Positions 21,418 through 32,205 of a stretch of 64,000 bases of DNA are shown here, one piece after another. The notes below the pieces were generated by a model. That model saw only the letters and a program-made list of their open reading frames with translations, had not been told where the DNA came from and searched no databases. The position numbers and the translations under genes are program-made. How positions within the stretch are numbered: position 1 is the stretch's first letter; each line of letters starts with the position of its first letter. This stretch comes from Dioscorea cayenensis subsp. rotundata (Eukaryota > Streptophyta > Magnoliopsida > Dioscoreales > Dioscoreaceae): assembly GCF_009730915.1 (NCBI RefSeq), contig NC_052475.1:26535016-26599015 (forward strand). The letters are read 5' to 3'.

Positions 21418-23470
21418 GGAAAATTACTGTTCACCCCTCGTAATTTTCAAAACTTCCCAAAAACCCCCTCCTACTTTTACACACCACGGACAGCCCTTCC
21501 GTTAGTGTTTTTAACTTCCCTTTTACCCCATACCGTTCACTTCAAATGGGTCCATGTTGTGAAATCCCATTTTTGGCCCTGAAAATGGTGGGAAAGGAAA
21601 GCGCCAAATCACATCATGTTCGACCTTTTTGAAGGGCTTTTCGCTTGGTTTCGATGAGACAATGCCAAGGAGTTGCATTACATCTTGTTGTTCTCCTCAT
21701 TATCATACCCGAAATATATAAATCGGTTTCTCGAACAGAAAATGAAATTGATTTCCATCGGATTGGTCAAGTGCACTTCATCTTCAAATGAGTCGTAGTC
21801 GATTTTATTGTCGAGGCAGAGCATGTGCCATTGTCGTCTTCTTGTTTATGGTTGTAAAGTTGTATTACGACGAGAAGAACAGTAATTACGACGAGTTCAT
21901 TTCGTTGTAAAGTTCTTCTCGTTTATGGTTATCTATCTGTATATATTATAAATAATGTTTAACTATTTGCTATTATCCGTTTAAATATTTTTACTAATAT
22001 GTTTAATAATTGTCATATCCGTTTAATACTTCCCATCTCCGTTTAACATTATCTTTACATGTATAACTATTCATAAAGCGTGTAAATTCTCAAAGTCTCT
22101 GCGTAAAAGCGGTGATCTTTTTCGTTTGATCCGAATTGTTGGCATGTGGCGCGTGGCGGTGGCAAGGTTATGGTATCCCGTGCGTAAGAATTAATGGCGG
22201 CATTAATTCTTATGCGCGGTAACTATAAATTTCCGAACACGCGTTCGTTCTCATCGATCGATGTCGGCGCTATGCGTTTAACTTTTTTTCTCGGATACGA
22301 AGAGTCGACCGCTTGTGGACTTCACACCATAAATAACCAGGAAGAACCCTCCCCATGGACAACCACTCCTCGTCGTCCTCATCATCCTCCTCCTCCTCCT
22401 CCTCTCCTCTTCCCATGGACAACCACTCTATCACGAAAGGATGTTTCGTGAGCCTTCTTCCTTATCTTGAGAATCAATTAGCCGTAATCACCGAACTAGT
22501 TAAACTATCTTTTCCTGCCCAAGCCGAAATCCTCTCATAATTGCACGAATGCGGAGGATTCTCCAGTGATGGATGGCGGGAAAGCAATTAAGAGAGCATT
22601 TCGACTTGGGTATGAAAAGAAAGTTTTTCACGTATTGCGTGATTGCGGAGGATTCTCTAGAGGAGGAGATCGTGAAAACATCCTTTAAGACGAGGTTGAC
22701 ATTTACCACTGAGACTTTTACATTAGCGTTTAAGAAAATGGCGTCGATGTACAAGCTGATTACGTTACGTGTTTAACTATCGGGATCGATCGTTTAAGTC
22801 CTACCATGACACATTGATTAATAGTCGTTTTTCATGAATGTGTGTTGTTTAACCTTTTTTTAATGTTGTATACGTTTTGCGAGGTTCAAGTTGATGCGCT
22901 TGTTATGCAGCAGCTGTGAGCATTCGAATGTACAGACACTTGTTTCGTTATACGAGGGTCGAGTCGTGAGTGTCAAAGTCCCGAGCGGACGTTGTAAATG
23001 TTGTAAATGTTGTAAATCTTTGTAAATGTTGTAAATGTTGTAAATCTTTTTATAAATAAAAAAGCGAAACAATCGTATTTGTTGTGAACTTACGAAATTT
23101 AAAGCAGAGACCTAGTAAAAAAACAATGTGGGAAACAAAAAAAGCGTCATTGTAAACAATAGAAAAAAAGTTAAACAATACTCAAGTTACTCTTTAAACA
23201 ATGACAACGGTGTTTAAGAAAATACGTAAATATGTTTTAAAGCAGGTGACCCGGGAGGTACCCATCTAGCAACGCGATGTCGATTGAAAAGCATTCAATT
23301 TAAACAATAACATATTATTTACATGATATAGACTTTAGTTAAGCAGATTAACCGTTATTTTTAAACACTATATGTATCTGTTTAAACATAAAAAAAGCTT
23401 AGCGTTTACGAGAGACTCATGTTGAGTTGAGAACTTTCATTCGAGCGATGACAACATGTCTTCCTCGCGA
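21418..23470 (+). mobile_element. Internally deleted Mutator-like element copy
   Basis: It probably begins at GGGAAAATTACTGTTCACCC, whose first 32 bases contain the hairpin GAAAATTAC...GTAATTTTC. From 21572 it runs parallel to the longer copy from about 23488: matching blocks include CCAAATCACATCA / CCCAATCACATCA, CTTCATCTTCAAATG / CTCCATCTTCAAATG and ATGTGCCATTG. At 22873-22917 it rejoins the longer copy at the FKLMRMLC exon (GCGAGGTTCAAGTTGATGCG, also at 25699). The transposase core between is missing or replaced by unrelated sequence containing (TCC)n. A 9-12-bp repeat of TTGTAAATG lies at 22994-23048. It is non-autonomous. Confidence 0.65.
21950..22085 (+). repeat. ~20-bp minisatellite, GTTTAA-headed, in the deleted MULE copy
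   Basis: Successive units begin GTTTAACTATT, GTTTAAATATT, GTTTAATAATTG, GTTTAATACTTC, GTTTAACATTAT and GTATAACTATTC at 20-22-bp spacing. The same repeat type fills the defined intron at 25522-25702 of the longer copy. Confidence 0.8.
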
Positions 23471-24039
23471 CAATGACATATATTTCCCTTTTTTTGCCCT
23501 TGGGATGGAGGGAAAAAAATACGCCCAATCACATCACGTCTAGTCTAACCTCTATGCATACAAGCTGTGCACTTTTTTTGTTTGCGATTCGATTGCTGTT
23601 TGTTCTTTACATCTTCTACTTCTTCTTAGATCGTCTTCGTTTTGTTCTTCATTTCATTTGGTTTTGTACGATTTGGTTTTCGACCGATATATTATGGAGA
23701 GTTTTTGTGGTATTGCTAGATTCAGCGGGGAGGGAAGAGTGCTAATGTTCACGAGCTCGAGACTTCTTGGGAATTGGTGTTAGGCTGAGATATGTGAGCG
23801 ATGGGGTCTCGAAGTTTCTCTTGTCGGGGTTAAGTTCATCACACGAGATGGATATAAAAGCGGTTTGCCCAATAGAAAAGCGATGTTGACTTCCAGTCGG
23901 ATGTGTCACGTCCACTCCATCTTCAAATGTCTTTGTAGTTGATCTTGTCGTCGAGGGCGAGAAAATGTGCCATTGCGAATCCTAATGAAAAGCGAGGTTT
24001 TACTCGTTGTAAGTTCCTTTTCTTTTAATTATTTCGGTT

Positions 24040-24195
24040 ATGCAGGGGTCATTATTGTTTAAATATGTCCAGTCATCTGGTTAACATATTGTACTAGTCC
24101 TTTACGTTATTAGTTAATTGTTTAAGTATTTAATTTAACGTTTAACTATTGTCATTATCGCTTAAACATTATATTCTCCGCTTAACATATTGATC
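24040..24195 (+). repeat. ~20-bp minisatellite upstream of the transposase exon
   Basis: GTTTAAATATG, GTTAACATATT, GTTTAAGTATTT, GTTTAACTATTG, GCTTAAACATT and GCTTAACATATT units at about 20-bp spacing, probably within an intron (a donor-like TCGTT|GTAAGT precedes at about 24010). Confidence 0.7.
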
Positions 24196-26262
24196 TTTTT
24201 CATTTGGTGAAGTGTTGGCGAGGGAATTTGATTCTGCGAGTGCTCCCATTCATCCCCATGGTGACCACGGCGGTGTGGGATGTCTTCCTTCCTCGTCGGA
24301 TCGTTACGAAGTGTTGTCGTTGGATATTGGTCAGCGTTTTTGCGAGTGTCGAACATTTTCGAGGGGATGTACTTTCGAAATCATGCGATCAAAAGGAATT
24401 TTTGACTTCAAATTCATAAAGAGCGAAAAAAACATCGGTGTGGCTGTGGAATCTGCTGCCGATGGTTGTCGTTAGGCGCCTTCATGCATCAAAAGAGTAT
24501 AACAAAAAAATACTTTTCGGAATCAAGACAATCAACCCGTCACACACTTGCGGTGGTGGCGTAGGTTCGGCGTCACATCCAAAGCGTCCAAAAAAATGGG
24601 TTAGCGCCGCGAGTGATTCGAAGCTCAAGGACCGTCCCTTGTCTAAGGCCATCGACATTCGAGAAGGACATGTTGCGGGGAACATGGTGTCCACATACCA
24701 TACAAGCGAGGCTTGGTTGGGAAAAGAGCATGCCGGGTGGTCCTCGGCAGCGGTGACATCTCCGGCTATGATTTGTTTGCTTTGGTATGTGGATAAGGTG
24801 GCTGAGACAAATCCCGGCAGCGTTGCGATCGTGGAGAGAGCGGTGATCGTTTTTAAGCGTGCATTCTTTTTCTTTCGGTAGCGTGTATTGTGAGGATTCA
24901 AGAGGGCTTGCGGGCGCTGCTTTCGTTTCTCGATGGTACCCACCTCCTTGGAAAAATATCGAGGGTACACTCTTTGGGTGCCACGAGGGAAAGATGGTAA
25001 CAATGGTTTTTCCACGTCGCCTTGGTATAGTCGACAACGAGACCGATGCCAATTGGACTTGGTTCATATCTAAGTTGGGCGATGCCTTATCACGAGGTGG
25101 AGATTATCATGAGATAATTACCTTCGTGTCGGACGAGTCGAGGGCCTTGTGAGCGCAATTGCGAGAGTCTTCCCTTCTTCGCCACATGCGTCTTGTCTTC
25201 GACATTTGGAGGCCAATTTTATGAAAGCCAATGTCGGACTTGGGAAGGCATTGAGGGAGGAGTCTTTGGTCTATATGCTTCCGCATTGCGTGGGCATCCA
25301 CGGCTAAAGATTTCGATGATACCCAGTGAATGAGCTGCGAGGCCGTATCACCCGAAGCTCATCACTTTGGTTGATTAATAAATCGGATATGGCACATTGG
25401 TCGAATTATCCGTTCGGAGGTGATCGTTGGGGTGAGATGTATTCGAGCGTCGCGAGTCGTTCAATGCTTGGATCAAGGAAGCTCGTCATTTACGGGTGGC
25501 GAAAATGGTCGACTCCATAAGGTCTGCGAATGTTGATTTACACTTAACATTTAGTATTACCCTTTAAACATTCTCAATCTTTGTTTAATTACACTTTTTA
25601 GACTTTAAATATTAATCATTTCGTTTATTTAATTACAATAATGTTTAAACATGTTGACGAATTATTTAACCATCACTGTCTTTGTTTAACCTTATTTGCG
25701 AGGTTCAAGTTGATGCGCATGTTATGTAGCCGGGCGTGAGCAGCGACCAAATGGGAGACCTACTTATGCCCGAGACATACATTCGAAGTTAGAGATCATT
25801 GTTGAGGGACGGCCGAAATCTTCGTGTTGAGTCGTTGTGTCGATGATCGTTCACAGTGATCGACCAATGCGAGCAACTCCGTGGATCTCGCCATCGAGAA
25901 CTTGTTCATGTCGAAGGTGGCAAGTTTATGGTATCCCTTGCAAACATGCTTGCGGCAGACAATGCGACGAGACACCAGCGTACATCGATTTATGAGCGGG
26001 TACTTCACCGTCGACAATTACAAAGCTGGCGTACAAGGAAGCTATATTCCCCATACCCGAGCGATGGCGAGGGCCTTGAGACGGAAATCGTGAGCTTCGT
26101 TTGCGACCGCTTTGTGACTAGAAGGCGACTGGGCGGCCTAGGCGAAAAGAGGATCGAGTCATGGCGTTTGATGTCCGCGAGTTACATTGCGGCCGCTGCC
26201 AGGATCCGGTCCGATCGGCGATCTTGCAATGAAAGCTGTCGCCCGACTAGGCATTGTTAATA
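24190..26262 (+). pseudogene. Decayed MuDR-type MULE transposase
   Basis: Pieces in shifting frames follow the family order. First is the N-terminal DNA-binding region (24370-24420 FDFKFIKSEK, then RLHASKEYNKKILFGIKTIN and SHTC at 24478-24552). Next is the core start FLDGTHLLGK at about 24925-24955, with the first catalytic Asp, then GIVDNETDANWTWFISKLGD and IITFVSD at 25029-25135. CLRHLEANFMK lies near 25195-25225, and ESFNAWIKEARHLRVAKMV near 25455-25510, with the catalytic Glu. After an intron (25522-25702), FKLMRMLC leads to a SWIM-type zinc region and VHRFMSGYFTVDNYK at 25996-26040, then a zinc-knuckle HCGRC near 26185-26200. The intron junction restores VDSIR|FKLM exactly. At least several frameshifts and stops break it. 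Confidence 0.85.
25522..25702 (+). repeat. Transposase intron built of a 20-21-bp minisatellite
   Basis: The GT-AG intron is defined by the coding sequence on both sides (SIR|FKLM). From 25539 to 25690 it is divided almost without remainder into units starting ACTTAACATTT, CTTTAAACATTC, GTTTAATTACAC, CTTTAAATATTA, GTTTATTTAATT, GTTTAAACATGT, TATTTAACCATC and GTTTAACC, at 20-21-bp spacing. Confidence 0.85.
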
Positions 26263-26325
26263 AACCGACGATGACGGGGAAACATTGTGTATTTATAACG
26301 AATTGAATGTATTTACGGAGACATT

Positions 26326-26860
26326 GTTATTTTTAAAGCGGATACAGCTGTAATTTGAAATATTTCAAGCTGATGTTTTAAAGCGATATATGGTATATTT
26401 AAACAATGAAGCGGAAATGTACACAACTACAACGTAAATTAAACAATGAAATGAAACTGAATGAAATTTAACCTGCCTTACAATTGAAAACAAACAAAAT
26501 TTACATTGAGATATACAAGTCATGTTCTTCGAAAACAAAAACAATGAATTGAATTGTGTATTGATGGGCAACTTTCCATATTTAGTTAAACAATAAGTGC
26601 ATTCATTTAAACAGGAGAAAGTGTTATTTTTAAAACGGGTACACCGTAATTTGAAATATTTAAAACTGATGTTTAAACGATATATACTATATTTAAACAA
26701 TGAAAGTGAAATGTACACAATCACAACGTAAATTAAACAATGAAATAAAAACCGAATGGAATTTAACCCGCTTTACAATTCAAAACAAACAAAAATTTAC
26801 ATTAAGATATACAAGTCATGTTCTTCGAACACGAAAACAATGAATTGAATTTGTCGAGTT
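26326..26860. repeat. Tandem duplication (period ~296 bp) in the convergent spacer
   Basis: Copy 1 (26326-26560) and copy 2 (26622-26860) share TTATTTTTAAA, TAATTTGAAATATTT, AACGTAAATTAAACAATGAA and ATACAAGTCATGTTCTTCGA, with modest divergence. The spacer lies between the 3' ends of the transposase and Ulp1 genes. Confidence 0.8.
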
Positions 26861-26939
26861 ACATTTGAAAACAAAATTGACGGTCGAGATATACAAGACA
26901 TGTTATTCAAAAAGCAAATTTAACCCGCTTGTGACGACC

Positions 26940-29900
26940 CCCTTTGTCATGGGACGCGCTGCCCTCCCTCCTTAAGTATCACGGGTAACATACCGTAATC
27001 CCGAGGGTAAGGAGCGTCATGCTGCGGTGGCCGTAACTTCTCACCCCACGATAATTGCTCGATAAACCGCATGGCGTGAGGCAGGGCGCAATCGGCGCTT
27101 CCTTGTTTTTAGGCGTGGGGTTTTACGTAGTCGTGTGCGAGCGGGTACTTCTGCGTCGCCGACTCGCCTAACTCCATATCGACACAAAGGTCGAATAGAT
27201 TCCGCTGTCGAGATATGCAAGTCGAGATTAGAATACCGATTTAAATACCAAACAGATATTAATCGGACATAATTAAAGAACTTACCATGTCCAACGCGTC
27301 CTTATCGTACCCGGACATGAAGAATAATACCTGTATTCTTGTTTATCATTGTCGGGGACGACGACATGGAAGTGGCCATTCATGATTATCGGGAGGATGA
27401 CAATTTGAACTTCATGCGGGTTGCGCTGCAGCATCCCCGATCATAGCCATAATTGTGTCATGTGCGTCGTCACGCTTTGACATAAAGCAGTATAGCGAGT
27501 CGATGATGGAGCGCGCTTCTTGTAAGGATATGGCTCTTTGCTCGGCGACTTTTTGTATTATGCATACGAGCGTCCATCACATCATCGGTGACCATCTCCT
27601 TCCCCTCAGCAGCGTGTATAACCCTGTCGCGTGTGGTGCTGGCAACGTCATTCTTCCACCGACGGTCTTTGAGGATTAAACGATAACAGATATTAGAAGA
27701 CCATATTGTAAATATTTAAATGATATTATCAATTGTTACATGATATTATATATAATTAAGCGGTAAAGGCGAAAACTTAAATGATAACATAATGGTATTA
27801 AACACTATTAGGTAATAGTTAAACACTATAAGAAACCCTTTAAACAATATCATAAAAAGCGTTACACTTACCCGTCCATAGAGCGAGTTGAGGAAGATCC
27901 TCATCAACTCCTGCTCGTATTTTGATAAAACGACTCGAGACCAACCCATTTCTTCTTCTTGAATAAAAGCTTTCGAGCCGATACGAAAGTCCAATTTTTC
28001 GATTGGCCTTGATCATCTCTCTCGTTGCTCGGTCGGGGTCTTCATCAGCATCTTCCTTCGATGCGGGGACGATGGCGACAGCATCAACTGCAGACACATC
28101 CTTACATTGTTGTTCTTGTTGTGGGATTGTAGTCTGGCTTCGATGCGGGGACGACGGCGCAGCATCAACCGCAGACACTTCCTTACATGGTTCTTGTTGT
28201 GGTGGGATTGTGTCCTGCTTGGCTGCGGTACTGTCGGCCACGGCCACGGCAACGGATTCGACGATCTTCTCAACCGTGGCCATGACAACAGCATCATTGG
28301 GAGACACACCCTTAACTTGTTCTTGACCTTCAGGGATTGTGTCCATCTTTGATGCCGCAATCTCGGCAGCCAGTTCCACCGGGTCGACGATTTCATCGAG
28401 AAGAGAGTCAACGACCTTCTCAACCGCGGCAACGGCCACATCATCTACGATGTCCTCCACCGTCATGGCCATGTCATCAACGGCGACAGACTCAGTAACA
28501 GCATCAGCCGCCGATGGTGTTGCTATTGTTTCATCGTCAGCCGGCGGTGGAGACAGAGGCAATATTGTTCTCCTCTTTTCGCAGTCTCTTCGAATGTAGC
28601 CGCCTGAGAATGACCTTTCCGATGATGTCGTCGTCGTCAAATTCCGACGCCTCGTTCGTCCCGGGTGCTTTCGGTTCTTTCGAGGATGAAAGCGCATGTC
28701 GGTTGGCAAACGTCCTTCGAGCGCCTCCACGCAGGCGACAAGGAGACTCGGTCGTCAATATCAGCATACTGCGTAAGAGTTTGCGGTGACATCTTAGCCC
28801 AATGTCACCGGTGGGGCCGCACGGTCGGGGCGCCGATAGGTCGTGTCGATGTCGTGGTAGGAGGGTTGTTGCGAATCTCGCAGGGTAGGGGAGGGCTTCT
28901 CCGTCGAGGGAATCGTGCTCTGTGAGTAGTGCTGGAGTAGGAGAGCGGACGGCCCACGTAGCGATAAGTGCCCTCTCCTGCCTATGACAGAGTGGTTCGG
29001 GAGCGATGAGCATCCATCCGTCGGTTGGCGCCAACAAATATTTCTTCTTAGCACTGAACATTTCGAAACTAACATGTAAAACCCGAAACAATTTCAGTGA
29101 GATCGTTCATTTTAAACTATAAAAACTATATATTTAAGCGTTATAGAATATAATTAAGCAGGAGAACAAAAATATTTAAACGGTTATGAATAAGTTTTAT
29201 AGCGGTAAATACTAAAGTTAAAGCGCTAAATAATATGTTTAAACATTAAAGACTTATGTTAGACATTGTCATGATTTTATTACCTCTTTTCCATCGAAGC
29301 GATGACAAGCTTTCGTTTCCACTGGTCGCTTGCTTGGGTAAAGCTATACTGTAAGCATAGCAGCATCCTTGGGATCTCTGCAAGCGGACTTTCTTCCCCG
29401 TTCGATCGACTCAGCCAAACTCAGGCGTTAAGCGCTGACGCAAGCACCCCTTAGTACTATCGTGTTGGTCTTCTTCGCGCGTCTATCTCTTGCGCTCAGG
29501 CGGCCGCTTGTGGAATATCCTCCATGCAAAGCCACTTGTCGTCGCTCTGCGCCTCGCATCGCGCATGGGCGGTAGATCATCGGCGTAATCAGCGCATCCG
29601 ATTTCGGAACGAGCGTGAGTGTATTTGGGAAGAGGGCGTATCGTGAAAGTACGCGCCATCGGAGTTTGACAAAGAAATTATCTTCTTCTCCCTCACGCCG
29701 AAGCAAGTTGCCCTGAGTGCTCTTGATGGAGTCTCGCGTGTCTCGAGGGTCTTTGATAGATCTTCGAACCTGCTGACACTGGTTTTCTTCTTACGAAGAC
29801 GCTCGCGTGGCGGCTATCGCTATGCGGAACCGAGAACGAGGGCACGTCTTGAGGTCTAAACCGAAGCGCTTCCCCGATCCCGAATTTATTGATGCGACCA

Positions 29901-30060
29901 TCGTACCTGCGAAAAGAAATCGAGAAGGCGCTCTCTTGCGTATATGGCTTCCCGAGTGTGAACGCCGATAGCGAGTGTCCTTGAATAATCTCCCCGATGA
30001 CGAGGGGTCGTGGTAACTTTCAGATTCAAAATGGGTCTCCAACGACAGGTGGTCGAATAG
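26940..30060 (-). pseudogene. Decayed Ulp1-like (C48) cysteine peptidase gene of the MULE
   Basis: Reading the minus strand, a low-complexity acidic/Ala region (28730-27990, with repeated TIPQQEQ and CKDVSAVDAV units) precedes the peptidase core. At 27420-27330 is VQIVILPIIMNGHFHVVVPD with NDKQEY after it, giving the catalytic His (GHF) and Asp (PDND). A short GT-AG intron (about 27293-27217) leads to RNLFDLCVDMELGES, and KQGSADCALPHAMRFIEQL at about 27100-27045 gives the oxyanion Gln and catalytic Cys. Upstream pieces (29706-29500, FFVKLRWRVLSRYALFPNTL) probably belong to the N-terminus. At least one in-frame stop before KQGS and several frameshifts make it inactive. Ulp1 enzymes cleave SUMO; the role in MULEs is unknown. 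Confidence 0.75.
29105..29290 (-). repeat. ~20-bp minisatellite in the Ulp1 gene, opposite orientation
   Basis: Units marked by TTTAAACTAT, TTTAAGCG, AATTAAGCAG, TTTAAACGG, GTTAAAGCG and GTTTAAACATT recur at about 20-bp spacing. Read on the minus strand they are again GYTTAA-headed, so the repeat follows the direction of the gene it lies in. Confidence 0.7.
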
Positions 30061-30384
30061 CGAGCCCGATTAACTGGGTTGACCGCCGTAATCACAAGCG
30101 CGCTATTATGACAAAAGTTTAGCGTATAATATAAGGGTTTATACGGTAAACTCTCGGTTATTAGCGAGAGATATAAAATGTTAAAGCAGAGACCCATTTT
30201 GTTAAAGCGAGGCGAGAATACTGAAAATGCGTAGGCAACAAAAGTGTTAGCGCGACATCTCATTTCTTAAACGTCAGCTCGTTTGTATGCGCACCATATC
30301 AAGGCAAGCAGGGAAATATCACATTTATAAATATTACACTAAATCATAACAATCGAAAAACTATTTACGATTAGTGTATACATC

Positions 30385-31384
30385 NNNNNNNNNNNNNNNN
30401 NNNNNNNNNNNNNNNNNNNNNNNNNNNNNNNNNNNNNNNNNNNNNNNNNNNNNNNNNNNNNNNNNNNNNNNNNNNNNNNNNNNNNNNNNNNNNNNNNNNN
30501 NNNNNNNNNNNNNNNNNNNNNNNNNNNNNNNNNNNNNNNNNNNNNNNNNNNNNNNNNNNNNNNNNNNNNNNNNNNNNNNNNNNNNNNNNNNNNNNNNNNN
30601 NNNNNNNNNNNNNNNNNNNNNNNNNNNNNNNNNNNNNNNNNNNNNNNNNNNNNNNNNNNNNNNNNNNNNNNNNNNNNNNNNNNNNNNNNNNNNNNNNNNN
30701 NNNNNNNNNNNNNNNNNNNNNNNNNNNNNNNNNNNNNNNNNNNNNNNNNNNNNNNNNNNNNNNNNNNNNNNNNNNNNNNNNNNNNNNNNNNNNNNNNNNN
30801 NNNNNNNNNNNNNNNNNNNNNNNNNNNNNNNNNNNNNNNNNNNNNNNNNNNNNNNNNNNNNNNNNNNNNNNNNNNNNNNNNNNNNNNNNNNNNNNNNNNN
30901 NNNNNNNNNNNNNNNNNNNNNNNNNNNNNNNNNNNNNNNNNNNNNNNNNNNNNNNNNNNNNNNNNNNNNNNNNNNNNNNNNNNNNNNNNNNNNNNNNNNN
31001 NNNNNNNNNNNNNNNNNNNNNNNNNNNNNNNNNNNNNNNNNNNNNNNNNNNNNNNNNNNNNNNNNNNNNNNNNNNNNNNNNNNNNNNNNNNNNNNNNNNN
31101 NNNNNNNNNNNNNNNNNNNNNNNNNNNNNNNNNNNNNNNNNNNNNNNNNNNNNNNNNNNNNNNNNNNNNNNNNNNNNNNNNNNNNNNNNNNNNNNNNNNN
31201 NNNNNNNNNNNNNNNNNNNNNNNNNNNNNNNNNNNNNNNNNNNNNNNNNNNNNNNNNNNNNNNNNNNNNNNNNNNNNNNNNNNNNNNNNNNNNNNNNNNN
31301 NNNNNNNNNNNNNNNNNNNNNNNNNNNNNNNNNNNNNNNNNNNNNNNNNNNNNNNNNNNNNNNNNNNNNNNNNNNNNNNNNNNN
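30385..31384. other. Assembly gap, 1000 N
   Basis: Exactly 1000 N, so the true size is unknown. Open frames crossing it are meaningless. It hides the right end of the MULE and probably more copies of the 114-bp repeat that starts on its right side. Confidence 0.99.
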
Positions 31385-31606
31385 CAAGATTTCCGATCTA
31401 CATAACATGATTGCATTAATAAAGAACTAATCAAACTTGCAAAATTCAACACAATAGCATAATTTCATTACATATTTTAATTAACATACACTTTTACTCA
31501 AGATTTCCGATCTACATAACATGATTACATTTATAAAGAACTAATCAAACTTGCAAAATAAACACAATAGCATAATTTCATTACATATTTTAATTAACAT
31601 ATACAG
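31385..31606. repeat. 114-bp tandem repeat, two copies visible at the gap edge
   Basis: Copy 1 starts at 31385 and copy 2 at 31499, both beginning CAAGATTTCCGATCTACATA, with a few differences. Copy 1 begins at the first base after the N run, so the array may extend into the gap. Confidence 0.9.
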
Positions 31607-31764
31607 TAGAGTTGTTATACATATAAATGGCAAATAAATACAAACCACACCTTTTGTTACATATTTAATATTATTAGACTTACATTACAATAACTATAGA
31701 AACTTATTATATTTTAGACATATTTATGAAAGGAATCATCTATTGAAGCAGATCTACTTTTCTA

Positions 31765-32205
31765 TCAACCCATATTGTGTTCAGACTGTTCTGCTTCATG
31801 TTGTCTTATTCTGTTCTTCAGTTCTTCTAATTCAGTAGTCATCATTGCAAGGCTGCTTGATAATATATCGTTAATATCCTTTAGCTCTTCTAATTCATAT
31901 TTAACATCACGTAGTTCCTTCTCATTCACATCTTTAATAATAACATCATAAATATTTTTCAGATGCTTTATGGCACGTAATGCAGCATAATTTTCAGCCT
32001 TTTTTTTTGTATTTGCTTCTAATCCAATTTGCTCATGAGCTCCACAGTTATCTTCATATATGATTTTGCATGTAAAACTTGGATTGTGATCTGGACCATT
32101 TTGTTCACATACATAAACTGCAGGTGGCAATCTTAATTTTTCCATAATCTCCTTAAGTACTACCTTAAATTGTACATCAATAACAATCTGCATGTCAACT
32201 TCCAT
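31765..32205 (-). CDS. Small dsRNA-binding protein with C-terminal coiled coil
   Basis: The 146-residue ORF has a double-stranded RNA-binding fold at about residues 14-84: helix LKEIMEKLRLP, the VYVCEQNGPDHNPSFTCKI strand region with the typical GPDHxPxF motif, and a KKKAENYAALRAIKHL helix matching the RNA-contacting K-box. Residues about 95-140 (DVKYELEELKDINDILSSSL, TTELEELKNRIRQHEAEQ) look like a coiled coil. Plant DRB proteins, which assist Dicer-like enzymes, usually carry two such domains; a single domain plus coiled coil is unusual. It may be a partial DRB gene, since a possible acceptor CAATAG|G lies just before the ATG and earlier exons were not found. The frame is intact. Function is not known. 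Confidence 0.65.
   Translation of the reverse strand: MEVDMQIVIDVQFKVVLKEIMEKLRLPPAVYVCEQNGPDHNPSFTCKIIYEDNCGAHEQIGLEANTKKKAENYAALRAIKHLKNIYDVIIKDVNEKELRDVKYELEELKDINDILSSSLAMMTTELEELKNRIRQHEAEQSEHNMG

Larger units (their letters stand above)
23480..30384. mobile_element. Long Mutator-like element with convergent transposase and Ulp1 peptidase genes
   Basis: This segment carries a decayed MuDR-type transposase on the plus strand (24190-26262) and a decayed Ulp1/C48 cysteine peptidase gene on the minus strand (26940-30060), separated by a duplicated convergent spacer. Plant MULEs carrying a Ulp1-like gene are known (Kaonashi type). Composition is clearly less AT-rich than the flanks. The right end is lost in the N gap at 30385, so the terminal inverted repeat and target duplication cannot be checked. 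Multiple frame breaks in both genes make it non-autonomous. Confidence 0.8.

Noticed and set aside
24482-25067. Minus-strand open frames of 164-177 residues
   Set aside because: They overlap the recognisable plus-strand transposase motifs and match no family; antisense shadows.
30361-31452. Open frames of more than 340 residues
   Set aside because: They consist of N bases in the assembly gap.
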